Numbered from the stretch's first letter, positions 53,501 to 61,514 are shown. The stretch is 64,000 bases of DNA from HXMU1420-2 sp017643305 (GCA_965217135.1 OZ244249.1:3286001-3350000), one strand, 5' to 3'. Notes: generated by a model from the letters alone, not told the origin. Program-made: numbers and translations.

Positions 53501-54068
53501 CGCCCTGAAACGCAAGGGCGTAATGACACTGGACGATGTCACTGCCCGCGCGCAGGGCGGCCCGTTTGTGGCCAAGCTGGCCGGGGTCGTGGCTGGACGA
53601 CAGGAACGGAAATCGGCACGCGGTAACCGGTTTGCCTTTGCCCAGCTCAGCGACACGACCGGGGCCTACGAGGTCACGCTGTTTTCCGAAGCGCTGGAAA
53701 ACGCGCGCGACCATCTGGAGACAGGTTCAAAAGTGGTGGTCACGGCCGAAGCCACGCTGGAGGCCGATCAGCTGAAGCTGCTGGCGCGGTCCGTGGCCCC
53801 AATTGACACGGCGGTGGCCGATGCGGGCACCTCGGGGCTGAAGATTTTTGTCAATGACATGTGCGCCATCGATACGGTGTCAAACGTGTTAGAAAGCGCG
53901 GCACAGGTGGCGCGGTCAGCAGGCAAAGGACCGGTTCTGCTCTGCCTGCTGGACACCGCATTGCCGGGCGAGGTCGAGATTGAGCTGGGCAATAGCTTTG
54001 CGCTGAACCCACAGATCCGGGGCGCGATCAAATCGCTCGAAGGCGTGATGGCGGTGGAAGATATCTGA
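50556..54068 (+). CDS. dnaE: DNA polymerase III alpha subunit
   Basis: A 1170-aa replicative polymerase. The PHP domain starts FIHLRTHSEYSLLEGALRL near 7. The polymerase core has GPGRGSGAGSLVAYAL near 365, the catalytic PDFDIDFC near 401, and NASTHAAGVVI near 515. A fingers region with FVEQVMQIAQEMAGYSLGGA-like sequence follows near 710, and the C-terminus holds the OB domain (FVAKLAGVVAGRQERKSARG near 1004). The start is the ATG at 50556 by family alignment; 39 more codons are open upstream. The Shine-Dalgarno is weak. Confidence 0.96.
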   Translation: MTVDPRFIHLRTHSEYSLLEGALRLKKLPDLCKKTGMPALALTDTNNMFSALEFSVVMSDAGIQPILGCQVDLRYVAPQPGQTAAAPAPLVLLAQSEAGYENLMKLNTCLYIDNAGEMPHVTLEQLAAHSDGLICLTGGPDGPVGRLLQANQRPAAQELVTKLAGWFADRLYIELQRHPGEAGQPEAEKATERGHIEIAYAMNLPLVATNDVYFPNSDMYEAHDALICIADGAYVDQQEARRRLTAQHYFKSPQEMVTMFADLPEAIENTVEIAKRCAFMAYRRDPILPRFADDEVVELRRQAEQGLKERLAVIPHATSVEEYEQRLEFELGIIEGMGFPGYFLIVADFIKWAKDHDIPVGPGRGSGAGSLVAYALTITDLDPLRYSLLFERFLNPERVSMPDFDIDFCMDRREEVIRFVQEKYGRDKVGQIITFGALLSKAAVRDIGRVLQMPYGQVDRLSKMIPVEGVKPVSIEKALKEEPRLAEMAREEEVVDRLLTYGRQVEGLLRNASTHAAGVVIGDRPLDALVPLYQDPRSDMPATQFNMKWVEQAGLVKFDFLGLKTLTVVQNAIDLIHKSGRPLHVAADGTQLYRPASGAENQINAIPLDDEATYKLYAAAKTVAVFQVESSGMMDALKRMKPTCIEDIVALVALYRPGPMENIPKYCEVKNGLSERDYLHPSVDHILDETQGIIVYQEQVMQIAQEMAGYSLGGADLLRRAMGKKIQEAMDAERPKFLKGSAENGVDEAKATEVWNLLDKFANYGFNKSHAAAYAVVSYQTAWLKTNHPVEFMAGVMNCDLHLTDKLAVYFEEVRKGLKLDHVPPCVNRSAATFDVAEGKLVYALGALKNVGVEAMRLITDARLVEGREKPFATLFDFARRVDLKRVGKRPLEMLARAGAFDQLDPNRRRVFESLDALVGYSAAVHEQRGSAQVSLFGEAGEDLPEPRLANVPDWLPAERLAEEFKAVGFYLSGHPLDDYMGALKRKGVMTLDDVTARAQGGPFVAKLAGVVAGRQERKSARGNRFAFAQLSDTTGAYEVTLFSEALENARDHLETGSKVVVTAEATLEADQLKLLARSVAPIDTAVADAGTSGLKIFVNDMCAIDTVSNVLESAAQVARSAGKGPVLLCLLDTALPGEVEIELGNSFALNPQIRGAIKSLEGVMAVEDI

Positions 54069-54077
54069 CCCGGCGCG

Positions 54078-54512
54078 TCAGGTCCGAAGCGCTGGCAACC
54101 CCACCCTGGTAGCGTCAAACCTGCCATCGGCCGCCAAGACCTGACCGGTTACATAACTGGCCTGAGAAGAACACAGAAACACAATGGTTTCGGCCAGTTC
54201 CATTTCGGCGCCATAGCGGTTCAACGGGATGGCGTCGTGATCGGCTTGGATGATCTCTGGCGAATGCACAGCCATGGCCCGCTTGGTCCTGACCGGTCAG
54301 GGGCAGACGCAATTGGCGCGAATGCCATATTCCCCCGGTTCCGCCGCCTGTTGTTTGGTCAGGTGGATCAGCGCCGCCTTAGACATGCCGCAGGCGACCC
54401 GCAGGGTGGACGCGCGCAGGCCCGAGTTGGAAGCGATATTGACGATGCTGCCGCTGGTTTCCTTGAGTGCGGGGACAGCGGCTTGCGAGACGAGGAACGC
54501 GCCATGCAGCAC
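54078..54512 (-). pseudogene. SDR-family gene, truncated and with in-frame TGA
   Basis: The minus strand encodes the second half of a short-chain dehydrogenase: GAFLVSQAAVPALKETSGSI, VNIASNSGLRASTLR, then GMSKAALIHLTKQ and YGIRANCVCP. A TGA at 54297-54299 interrupts the frame, where relatives have Gly (GPV), and the frame continues unchanged with PVRTKRAMAVHSPEI and SSQASYVTGQVLAADGRFD. The N-terminal nucleotide-binding half (TGxxxGIG) is missing, and the catalytic Tyr of YxxxK appears as Gly in CGMSK. The gene is therefore dead. Confidence 0.85.
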
Positions 54513-54583
54513 GGTGGAAGCAACGCCTAACCAACCCTCAAATCATCCGGAAATGCCTCTCCCTACCGGGTCCCCGCAATGAC

Positions 54584-54606
54584 CAAAAAGGGGGCGCACG
54601 CGCCCT
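54584..54606 (-). terminator. Rho-independent terminator downstream of slyX
   Basis: On the minus strand gggcgc and gcgccc pair closely, followed by cc and a run of five T. It lies 64 nt after the slyX stop codon and reads in that direction. Confidence 0.7.
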
Positions 54607-54625
54607 CAACCCTGCAGCATCAGGC

Positions 54626-54643
54626 GGTTTCGCGCGCGAAACC
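54626..54643. repeat. Perfect 18-nt palindrome
   Basis: ggtttcgcgcgcgaaacc is identical to its reverse complement. It lies 26 nt beyond the slyX stop codon. A related shorter form, ggttgcgcgcgaaacc, is at 7609-7624 just after another stop codon. Function is unknown; a protein-binding site or hairpin are both possible. Confidence 0.6.
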
Positions 54644-54669
54644 TCGGTTGAAAGGCCATTACATCTGGC

Positions 54670-54864
54670 TCAGTAATGGGGCGGCCGTTCGTCGCCCAGG
54701 ATGATACCGCCGGATTGCGCCTGTTCGCGCTCGGCTTCCCGCTCCATCAGCATGTGCACGCGCCGGGTCAGGGTATCGAACTCGACTTGCTGGCGGGTGA
54801 TGACCTCGTTCAGCTCCTCTACCGTGCGAGTGAGATGGGCAATCTGTTCTTCCAGATGCTGCAT
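54670..54864 (-). CDS. slyX: SlyX family protein
   Basis: A 64-aa protein with the SlyX pattern: an N-terminal coiled coil (LEEQIAHLTRTVEELNEVIT) with heptad Leu/Ile, continuing through QQVEFDTLTRRVHMLMER, and the conserved tail ending RPPHY. Its function is poorly defined. The gene is divergent from the crotonase gene with an 86-bp gap. GGAAAGCAGGCCC precedes the ATG. Confidence 0.88.
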   Translation of the reverse strand: MQHLEEQIAHLTRTVEELNEVITRQQVEFDTLTRRVHMLMEREAEREQAQSGGIILGDERPPHY

Positions 54865-54950
54865 GGGCCTGCTTTCCTCTGCGTCGTTACGTTCTGCTTG
54901 CCCGGCGCGCGGCCCGCGCGCAACCCTTTGCGGAGAGGGAGGAGCCAGCC

Positions 54951-55754
54951 ATGACCGTACTTGTCACTCAGGATGACGGCATCACCACCATTGCCATCGA
55001 CCGGCCAGACCACCGCAACGCCGTGGACCCCGCAACCGCTCGGGCGCTGTATGCCGCATTTCTGGCGTTTGAGGCATCAGAGGATCAGCAGGTGGCGGTG
55101 TTCACCGGGACAGGCGGCGCATTTTGCGCGGGATTTGACCTGAAGGCCGCCGGTGCGGGGGCATCTGATGGGTGGATCGAAGAAGTCATGCTGCCCGACG
55201 ACTGGGTCGACCCGGTGGGTGATCCGTGTCCTGGCCCGATGGGCCCATCACGATTGATGCTGTCAAAGCCGGTGATTGCCGCCATTGAGGGCCCCGCTGT
55301 GGCAGGTGGCATGGAACTGGCGGCGTGGTGCGACCTGCGAGTGATGGCGGAAGGGGCTTATATCGGTGTGTTCTGCCGCCGCTGGGGGGTGCCGCTCATT
55401 GACGGCGGCACAGTGCGGTTTCCGGCAATCCTGGGCCAGGGCCGGACGAATGACCTGATCCTGACCGGCCGACCCGTACCTGCCGAGGAAGCGCTGGCCA
55501 TGGGTTTTGCCAACCGCACCTGTCCGCAAGGCGCGGCACTGGAATTCGCGCAGACCATTGCGCGCGACCTGATCCGGTTTCCACAAGCCTGCATGCGCGC
55601 CGATCACCTGTCGGCCCGGATGACGCCAGAAGCGCTGGCCGCAGGGTTGAAACGCGAATGGCGTTCAGCCACGGCCTTTGCCGCGGAAGGCCGCGCCGGG
55701 GCTGCGCGGTTTGCGTCTGGCAAGGGGCGCGGCGGGGATTTCGGCGACATCTGA
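54951..55754 (+). CDS. Enoyl-CoA hydratase/isomerase family protein (crotonase)
   Basis: A 267-aa crotonase-fold protein. The N-terminal IAIDRPDHRNAVDPATARAL near 14 is typical, followed by the oxyanion-hole block FTGTGGAFCAGFDLKAA near 50 and KPVIAAIEGPAVAGGMELA near 106. The catalytic Glu pair of true enoyl-CoA hydratases is partly retained (Glu in the GGMELA helix), so hydratase, isomerase or hydrolase activity cannot be told apart. GGGAGGAG precedes the ATG. It stands alone upstream of hisS. Confidence 0.88.
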   Translation: MTVLVTQDDGITTIAIDRPDHRNAVDPATARALYAAFLAFEASEDQQVAVFTGTGGAFCAGFDLKAAGAGASDGWIEEVMLPDDWVDPVGDPCPGPMGPSRLMLSKPVIAAIEGPAVAGGMELAAWCDLRVMAEGAYIGVFCRRWGVPLIDGGTVRFPAILGQGRTNDLILTGRPVPAEEALAMGFANRTCPQGAALEFAQTIARDLIRFPQACMRADHLSARMTPEALAAGLKREWRSATAFAAEGRAGAARFASGKGRGGDFGDI

Positions 55755-55797
55755 GGCCGGGGCTGCCCCCGTCAATAGTGGCTCCGGTCGATAGGCC

Positions 55798-55826
55798 GGG
55801 ATTTGAGTATTTGGACAAAGATGAAG
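55798..55826 (+). repeat. Short intergenic motif of Rhodobacteraceae type
   Basis: The sequence gatttgagtatttggacaaa followed by gatgaaga, 44 nt after the crotonase stop codon, resembles a short motif I remember as frequent in Rhodobacteraceae intergenic DNA. Only this copy is in the window, so it is reported with low confidence. Its role is unknown. Confidence 0.35.
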
Positions 55827-55923
55827 ATACGGGCCTGAGCCCCCGATCAGGCGTGCCTTTGCCTTGCCCCGCACCCGGCCATGGGCTAGACCCCGCCGCG
55901 ACACAAACACGGCAGGACAGCCC

Positions 55924-57402
55924 ATGGCCAAGCCCAAGAAACAGCCCCGCCCCAAGGCCGTTACGCCAAAAGGGTTCCGCGATTATTTCGGCGCAGAAGT
56001 CACGCAACGCACCGAGATGCTGCGCACGATTGCCGGGGTTTATCATCGGTACGGGTTCGACGCGCTGGAAAGCTCTGCCGTGGAAACGGTTGAGGCGTTG
56101 GGCAAGTTCCTGCCTGACGTCGACCGCCCGAATGAAGGTGTCTTTGCCTGGCAAGAAGAAGATGGCGACTGGCTGGCGCTGCGGTATGACATGACCGCGC
56201 CGTTGGCCCGGGTCTATGCGCAGCATCGCAATGATCTGCCGACGCCCTATCGCCGCTATGCTATGGGACCTGTCTGGCGAAATGAAAAGCCGGGGCCGGG
56301 GCGCTTTCGACAGTTTTATCAATGTGATGCTGATACGGTCGGCACGGCCAGCATGGCGGCTGATGCAGAGATCTGCGCGATGCTGGCGGACACGCTGGAG
56401 GCCGTGGGAATTGACCAGGGGGATTACATCATCCGGGTGAACAACCGGAAGGTTCTGAACGGGGTGTTGGAGGTGATGGGGCTGACCGATGATGCCCAGC
56501 GCGCCGACGTGCTCCGCACAATCGACAAGTTCGACAAGGTCGGCGAGGCCGGTGTGCGGGAGCTGCTGGGCAAGGGCCGGCTGGATGCCTCGGGCGCCTA
56601 TATCGATGGGGTCGGGCTGAGCCCGGCGCAGGCCGATCCAGTCGTGGCCTTCCTCACCTCGGGCGCGGACAATGCCGCAGACACCGTGGCCAACCTGCGC
56701 GCGGCTGTCGGCGGGTCGGAAACAGGCCTGAAGGGGGTGGAGGAGCTGGAACAGATCGCCGCCCTGCTCGACGCGCAAGGCTATGGCCCTGATCGCATCG
56801 TGATCGACCCATCCATCGTGCGTGGACTCGGTTATTACACCGGGCCGGTTTACGAGGCTGAGCTGACCTTCGAAATCCTCGACGAAAAAGGCCGCCCGCG
56901 CCAGTTTGGCAGCGTGGCAGGGGGCGGGCGCTATGACGATCTGGTCAAGCGCTTTACCGGGCAGGAAGTGCCAGCCACCGGTGTCTCAATCGGCGTCGAC
57001 CGGCTGTTGGCGGCCCTGCGGGAAAAGGGCCGGGTCAGCAGCGTGGCGCAGGGGCCGGTTGTCGTCACTGTGATGGACCGCGACCGGATGGCCGATTACC
57101 AGACCATGGTGGCGGAACTACGCAACGCGGGCATTCGGGCCGAAGTGTATCTGGGTAACCCCAAGAATTTCGGCAACCAGCTGAAATATGCAGACCGTCG
57201 CGCCAGCCCGGTCGCTATCATCGAAGGCGCGGATGAAAAGTCCAATGGTGTGGTGCAGATCAAGGACCTGATCCTCGGCGCGCAGATTGCCGAGAACGCG
57301 ACGCTGGAGGAATGGAAGGAACGCCCCAGCCAGTTCGAAGTGGTGCGGGCGGAGCTGGTGGCCAAGGTCCGCGAAATCCTCGCCGGACATGAGGACGCGT
57401 GA
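55924..57402 (+). CDS. hisS: Histidine--tRNA ligase
   Basis: A 492-aa class II tRNA synthetase. Motif 1 is in ETLGKFLPDVDRPNE-like sequence near 60, motif 2 is YAMGPVWRNEKPGPGRFRQF near 114, and the HisA motif LGYYTGPVYEAELTF is near 301; motif 3 is in GVSIGVDRLLAAL near 354. The anticodon-binding domain follows with NAGIRAEVYLGNPKNFGNQ. ATG 55924 has AGGA upstream. It overlaps hisZ by one base, so the gene makes charged tRNA(His) but is transcribed with histidine biosynthesis genes. Confidence 0.95.
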   Translation: MAKPKKQPRPKAVTPKGFRDYFGAEVTQRTEMLRTIAGVYHRYGFDALESSAVETVEALGKFLPDVDRPNEGVFAWQEEDGDWLALRYDMTAPLARVYAQHRNDLPTPYRRYAMGPVWRNEKPGPGRFRQFYQCDADTVGTASMAADAEICAMLADTLEAVGIDQGDYIIRVNNRKVLNGVLEVMGLTDDAQRADVLRTIDKFDKVGEAGVRELLGKGRLDASGAYIDGVGLSPAQADPVVAFLTSGADNAADTVANLRAAVGGSETGLKGVEELEQIAALLDAQGYGPDRIVIDPSIVRGLGYYTGPVYEAELTFEILDEKGRPRQFGSVAGGGRYDDLVKRFTGQEVPATGVSIGVDRLLAALREKGRVSSVAQGPVVVTVMDRDRMADYQTMVAELRNAGIRAEVYLGNPKNFGNQLKYADRRASPVAIIEGADEKSNGVVQIKDLILGAQIAENATLEEWKERPSQFEVVRAELVAKVREILAGHEDA

Positions 57403-58490
57403 TGCCAACACGGGCGGACATTCTGGCGCGGGCGGCAACGCTGCGCGCGGGGTTCGAGGGCGCGGGCGCACTGGCGGTGGAAACACCGATCCTGCAACCG
57501 GCGGAGACGCTGCTGGACCTGTATGGTGAAGACATCCGCGCACGGGCTTATGTGACATCGGACGCGCTGCGTGGCGAACAGATGCTGCGCCCGGATTTCA
57601 CGGTGCCGGTGGTGCAGATGCACATGGCCGACGGGGCGGAACCTGCGCGCTATACCTATGCCGGCGAGGTGTTTCGGCGGCAGGAACATGACCCGGACCG
57701 GGCCAGCGAATATATTCAGGTGGGCTATGAGCTGTTTGACCGGACCGATCCCGCGGCGGCAGATGCCGAGGTCTTCGCGCTGATCCGCGATGCGGTGGCG
57801 CATTTGCCGTTGCGCGCGGCCACGGGGGATATCGGCATCCTGATGGCCGCTGTACGCGGGCTGAAGATTGGCGAGCGGCGGCGCAATGCACTGATGCGCC
57901 ATATCTGGCGTCCGCGCCGGTTCCGCGCCCTGCTGGACCGGTTTTCGGGGCGTGCCGCCCCGCCGGAGACGCGGGTGGCTGTGGTGGCGGGTGACGTGCC
58001 TGACACGCCTATTGCGCCGGTGATCGGCCTGCGGTCTTTGAGTGAGGTGCAGGACCGGGTGGCCGCGCTGCAGGCGGATGCCGCCGAACCGCCGCTGGGC
58101 GAAGGCGAGCTGGCCGCGCTGGCAGCATTGCTGGCGGTGCAGGAAACGGTGACTTTCGCGCTGGAGCAACTGCGCGATATTGCGGTGGACCTGCCTTATA
58201 TCTCGGACGCGCTGGACCAGTTGGAGCGCCGGGCCGAGGCGCTGGAGAAACGCGGCGTCGCGGTGGATGCGCTGGATTTCGAGGCCAGCTACGGGCGGAC
58301 ATCGATGGAATATTATGACGGGTTCGTGTTTGGCTTTTACGCCGAACGCCGACCGGATCTGCCCCCAGTAGCGACAGGCGGCCGCTATGACGCGCTGACC
58401 CGCCAGCTGGGCGGTGGTGCGGAAATCCCGGCAGTGGGGGCCGTGCTGCGCCCCGGGCTTATGCTGGAGCTTGAGGAGATGGCGCCATGA
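57402..58490 (+). CDS. hisZ: ATP phosphoribosyltransferase regulatory subunit
   Basis: A 362-aa HisRS-like paralogue without the catalytic motifs of a synthetase. It shows the class II core (LRPDFTVPVVQMHMADG near 65, YTYAGEVFRRQEHDPDR near 84, and the C-terminal YGRTSMEYYDGFVFGFY near 298). HisZ forms a hetero-octamer with the short HisG, giving the feedback-sensitive first enzyme of histidine synthesis. Its ATG overlaps the hisS stop in TGATG, and hisG begins within its last codons. Confidence 0.92.
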   Translation: MPTRADILARAATLRAGFEGAGALAVETPILQPAETLLDLYGEDIRARAYVTSDALRGEQMLRPDFTVPVVQMHMADGAEPARYTYAGEVFRRQEHDPDRASEYIQVGYELFDRTDPAAADAEVFALIRDAVAHLPLRAATGDIGILMAAVRGLKIGERRRNALMRHIWRPRRFRALLDRFSGRAAPPETRVAVVAGDVPDTPIAPVIGLRSLSEVQDRVAALQADAAEPPLGEGELAALAALLAVQETVTFALEQLRDIAVDLPYISDALDQLERRAEALEKRGVAVDALDFEASYGRTSMEYYDGFVFGFYAERRPDLPPVATGGRYDALTRQLGGGAEIPAVGAVLRPGLMLELEEMAP

Positions 58491-59182
58491 CGCTCAAGCT
58501 GGGTGTGCCCTCCAAAGGCAGGTTGATGGAAAAAACCTTCGACTGGTTCGATCGCCGCGGACTGCGTCTGCAGCGCACCGGATCGGACCGAGAATATGCA
58601 GGGGCGATCGATGGGATCGATGGCATGGCGCTGGTGCTGCTGAGCGCTGGGGAAATCCCGCGCGAGCTGGCCGCGGGGCGTATCCACCTGGGGGTCACGG
58701 GCGCGGACCTGGTGCATGAAAAGCTGCCCCTCTGGGAACAGCGGGTGGAAGAACTAGCGCCAATGGGGTTTGGCCAGGCGGACCTGATCCTGGCAGTGCC
58801 GAAATTCTGGGTGGACGTGGACACGCTGGATGATCTGGACGCGGCTGCGGCGGCGTTCCGGGCACGCCATGGCATGCGGTTGCGGATCGCGACCAAGTAT
58901 CACCGGCTGGTGCGGGAGTTCCTGAACGATGGCGGCGTGGCCGATTACGCGCTGGTCGACAGCCAGGGCGCGACCGAAGGCACTGTGAAGAACGAAACGG
59001 CGGAGGCGATTGCGGATATCACCTCGACCGGGGAAACACTGCGGGCCAACCACCTAAAGATTTTGTCAGACGGGCTTATCCTACGGTCGCAGGCCACGCT
59101 GTGGCGCAGCCGGACTGCGGATCTGTATGAGGCCGAAAGCCGCGCATTGGACGCGTTTCTGGAGCGCTGCACCGGAAAGTGA
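58487..59182 (+). CDS. hisG: ATP phosphoribosyltransferase, catalytic subunit, short form
   Basis: A 231-aa short HisG lacking the C-terminal regulatory ACT-like domain, which explains the need for HisZ. It shows KLGVPSKGRLMEKTFDWF near 3, REYAGAIDGIDGMALVLL, LGVTGADLVHE near 71, and the phosphate-binding loop DYALVDSQGATEGTVKNE near 153. It catalyses the first step of histidine biosynthesis from PRPP and ATP. It overlaps hisZ by 4 nt (ATGA). It converges with the Bcr/CflA gene across 32 bp. Confidence 0.94.
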   Translation: MTLKLGVPSKGRLMEKTFDWFDRRGLRLQRTGSDREYAGAIDGIDGMALVLLSAGEIPRELAAGRIHLGVTGADLVHEKLPLWEQRVEELAPMGFGQADLILAVPKFWVDVDTLDDLDAAAAAFRARHGMRLRIATKYHRLVREFLNDGGVADYALVDSQGATEGTVKNETAEAIADITSTGETLRANHLKILSDGLILRSQATLWRSRTADLYEAESRALDAFLERCTGK

Positions 59183-59214
59183 CGACAAGCTGTTTCGGTG
59201 CGTTGACCCGGCCC

Positions 59215-60426
59215 CTAGGGGGACGGCATCGGTTGGCTGCTTTGCGACAGGCCCCGCGAAATGTTCAGCATCACCAGTGCCGACACGGCCAGCACGACCG
59301 CCAGCCCGATCGCCTGATCCGAACTGAACAGACCCAGCGCTGCGCTGCCCAGCGCGCCACCGACAAAACGGAACAGGGCCATGACCGCCGAGATCGCACC
59401 GGCGCGGTGCGGCACCTGCTGCATTATCCCCGCCGTGGTATTGGCAAAAAGGATGTGGAACACCCCCATCAAACCAATCATGCCCGCCAGTATCCCCCAC
59501 GGACCACCGGCCTTGGTAAACGCGATGACCACCACCGCCGTGGCCAGCGCCGTCAGCAGCAGGATCACGCCACGCAGCATGGCCGCATAACCTACTCGCA
59601 TGACCAGGCGTGCGTTGAGGATATTGGCCAGGAACGCTGAGGCCGAGATTGTCGCAAAAACATAACCGAACTGCAGCGCGGTGAAGCCATGTTCTTCGAT
59701 AAAGATGAACGGTGCCGAGGTGAGCATGGCAAAGAAGAACGTGGCCGACCAGAAGGTCAGGTACAGGTAACGACGGGTTTCTCGGGACTGGGCGATCTCC
59801 ACGTACCCGTCGCGTAGGGAGGCTAGGTTGTAGCTGCGGCGCCGTTCCGCTGGCAGAGTTTCATTGAGAGACCAGGCTGCGACCACGCCGATCAGGCCGT
59901 AGACCATCAGCGCCCAGAAGATCGCGCGCCAGCCCGCAAGCTCCAGCAGAAGGCTGCCGCAGAGCGGGGCGATCACCGGGGCGATTGTGAAGATCAGCAT
60001 GACATGGCTCATCGCGCGGCTAAGCGCGTCGCCAGAATATTGGTCAGCCACCACGGCACGCGCGACGGTCATTACCACCCCCCCGGCTGCGGCTTGGAAA
60101 AGGCGAAACAGCACCAGCATTTCGGCATTGAGGGCCAGCGCACAGGCCGCCGAAAGGGCGGCGTAGCAGATCAGTGCCGCGGCCAGCACCGGCTTGCGCC
60201 CGATCGCGTCGGAAATCGGCGTCAGCACCAGCGGGAATATCGCGATGCCCAGCAGGTAGACTGACAGGGTCATTTGCAGCAGGCTGGCGGGCGCGTCGAG
60301 CGAATCCGCCATGGCAGGCAGCGCAGGCAGGTAGGCATCGACGGAAAACGGTCCGATGGCCGAGATCCCGGCCATTACAGCGATCATGTAGGCGGCGCTG
60401 CGTTTACCCTCGCCCAGGGCTGTCAT
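59215..60426 (-). CDS. Bcr/CflA family MFS multidrug transporter
   Basis: A 403-aa major facilitator protein with about 12 hydrophobic segments. The loop 2-3 motif is LGIAIFPLVLTPISDAIGRKP near 55-75 and the first helix carries GPFSVDAYLPALPAM, the signature of the DHA1 Bcr/CflA subfamily. A proton-coupled drug or metabolite exporter is predicted. Its start overlaps the end of yidD by 4 nt, so it is at the end of the rpmH-rnpA-yidD operon, where many relatives carry yidC instead. Confidence 0.9.
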   Translation of the reverse strand: MTALGEGKRSAAYMIAVMAGISAIGPFSVDAYLPALPAMADSLDAPASLLQMTLSVYLLGIAIFPLVLTPISDAIGRKPVLAAALICYAALSAACALALNAEMLVLFRLFQAAAGGVVMTVARAVVADQYSGDALSRAMSHVMLIFTIAPVIAPLCGSLLLELAGWRAIFWALMVYGLIGVVAAWSLNETLPAERRRSYNLASLRDGYVEIAQSRETRRYLYLTFWSATFFFAMLTSAPFIFIEEHGFTALQFGYVFATISASAFLANILNARLVMRVGYAAMLRGVILLLTALATAVVVIAFTKAGGPWGILAGMIGLMGVFHILFANTTAGIMQQVPHRAGAISAVMALFRFVGGALGSAALGLFSSDQAIGLAVVLAVSALVMLNISRGLSQSSQPMPSP

Positions 60427-60668
60427 GTGTCGCGCCTGTCCGGCTTGGCGTCTGGCACCGGATCATAGCCGTGACCACCCCAGGGGTGGCAGCGGGCGAT
60501 GCGGCGGGCAGCCAGCCAACTGCCCCGTATAGCGCCGTGTTTTTCCAGCGCCTCTAGCGCGTAGACCGAACAAGTGGGTTGATAGCGGCAGCTATTCCCG
60601 ACCCACGGCGACAACAGCAGACGGTAGAGCCGCACAGGCACCGCCACGATATGCGCAAGCGGGGTCAC
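60423..60668 (-). CDS. yidD: Membrane protein insertion efficiency factor YidD
   Basis: An 81-aa protein with the YidD pattern: VRLYRLLLSPWVGNSCRYQPTC-type core (Cys in SCRYQPTCSVYA), then LEKHGAIRGSWLAARRIARC and HPWGGHGYDPVP. It is membrane-associated by an amphipathic N-terminal helix and assists YidC/Sec insertion. It overlaps rnpA by 4 nt and the transporter gene by 4 nt. Confidence 0.94.
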   Translation of the reverse strand: MTPLAHIVAVPVRLYRLLLSPWVGNSCRYQPTCSVYALEALEKHGAIRGSWLAARRIARCHPWGGHGYDPVPDAKPDRRDT

Positions 60669-61084
60669 TCAGCCAGTCCATGCAGTTTGCGCAGCGCGCC
60701 GGTCAGATCTGCCAGCAGGTCGCCGTAACCGCTGGATACCGTGACTGAGGCGCGGCCGATCAGGACATAGTCCCAGCCATCCTGGCCCATCTGCGGCAGG
60801 ATTTCGTGCGCAACGGCGCGCAACCGGCGTTTGGCCCGGTTGCGGGTGACGGCATTGCCTACTTTCTTGGAACAGGTGAACCCGACGCGGATGCCTGCGG
60901 CTTCGCCAAGTTTGCGGTTGCGGGCCTGAACAACCATTCCCTTGGTGGCGGCGTGGCTGGCGCGGGCAGCGCGCAGGAAATCGGGCCGCTTCGTCAGTGT
61001 TGCAACAGGCACGCAAACGGACACCGCCGGAGGTGTTTCCCCGGCAGCTTCGATGCTTGCAGCGGGGACCTCCGGCGGTGTCAT
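60665..61084 (-). CDS. rnpA: Ribonuclease P protein component
   Basis: A 139-aa basic protein, partner of RNase P RNA in tRNA 5' processing. It shows RPDFLRAARASHAATKGMVV near 33, FTCSKKVGNAVTRNRAKRR near 70, where the RNR motif lies, and DYVLIGRASV near 105. The first 25 residues are Pro/Ala-rich and longer than in many relatives; GTG or ATG further in could be used, but the ATG at 61084 is 22 nt from rpmH. The gene is co-transcribed with rpmH and yidD. Confidence 0.93.
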   Translation of the reverse strand: MTPPEVPAASIEAAGETPPAVSVCVPVATLTKRPDFLRAARASHAATKGMVVQARNRKLGEAAGIRVGFTCSKKVGNAVTRNRAKRRLRAVAHEILPQMGQDGWDYVLIGRASVTVSSGYGDLLADLTGALRKLHGLAE

Positions 61085-61106
61085 TTTACTGACCGAACAG
61101 GTGGGT

Positions 61107-61241
61107 TTAGGCGCTCAGCGACTTGCGGCCACGCGCGCGGCGCGCGTTTAAAATCTTGCGGCCGGCCTTGGTGGCCATGCGTGCGCGGAACCCGTGGCGC
61201 CGTTTGCGGACGAGGTTCGAGGGTTGAAAGGTGCGTTTCAT
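61107..61241 (-). CDS. rpmH: 50S ribosomal protein L34
   Basis: A 44-aa highly basic protein, [20 protein letters not shown] then [20 protein letters not shown] and SLSA, the standard L34 sequence and length. GGAG lies 4 nt before the ATG. It starts the rpmH-rnpA-yidD operon. Confidence 0.97.
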
Positions 61242-61307
61242 CGCTCCGTCTCCAATCTAGCGGTCGGGCAAGCGCGGATTCGCGCCCAGATATCCTTAGA
61301 AGCCCGT

Positions 61308-61336
61308 CCTCTAAAGCCCGTTTCGGATGAAGTCAA
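61308..61336 (-). promoter_or_regulatory. Candidate sigma-70 promoter for rpmH-rnpA-yidD
   Basis: On the minus strand TTGACT and TAGAGG are separated by 17 bp, about 70 bp before the rpmH start. The -35 box is near-perfect, the -10 box is a weaker match. Inference only. Confidence 0.4.
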
Positions 61337-61490
61337 ACCCCGCCGGGCCAAGTTCTGTCCGGATTTGTAACATTTTCCACGGAGATGCCTTGGGAAATGT
61401 TTCAAACCCGCATATCCGGGTCACTGCGGATCAAGCACGCGTGATAGCACGCGGAACGTGACTGTGCCGAGTACATGTAAGTTGTATCAG

Positions 61491-61508
61491 TTTGCAAGAA
61501 CTCGGACC
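61491..61508 (+). repeat. Half-copy of palindromic unit A
   Basis: tttgcaagaactcggacc agrees at 17 of 18 positions with 3841-3858 before pepN. The left arm is largely lost. Like the pepN copy it lies just before a start codon. Confidence 0.5.
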
Positions 61509-61514
61509 ACACCC

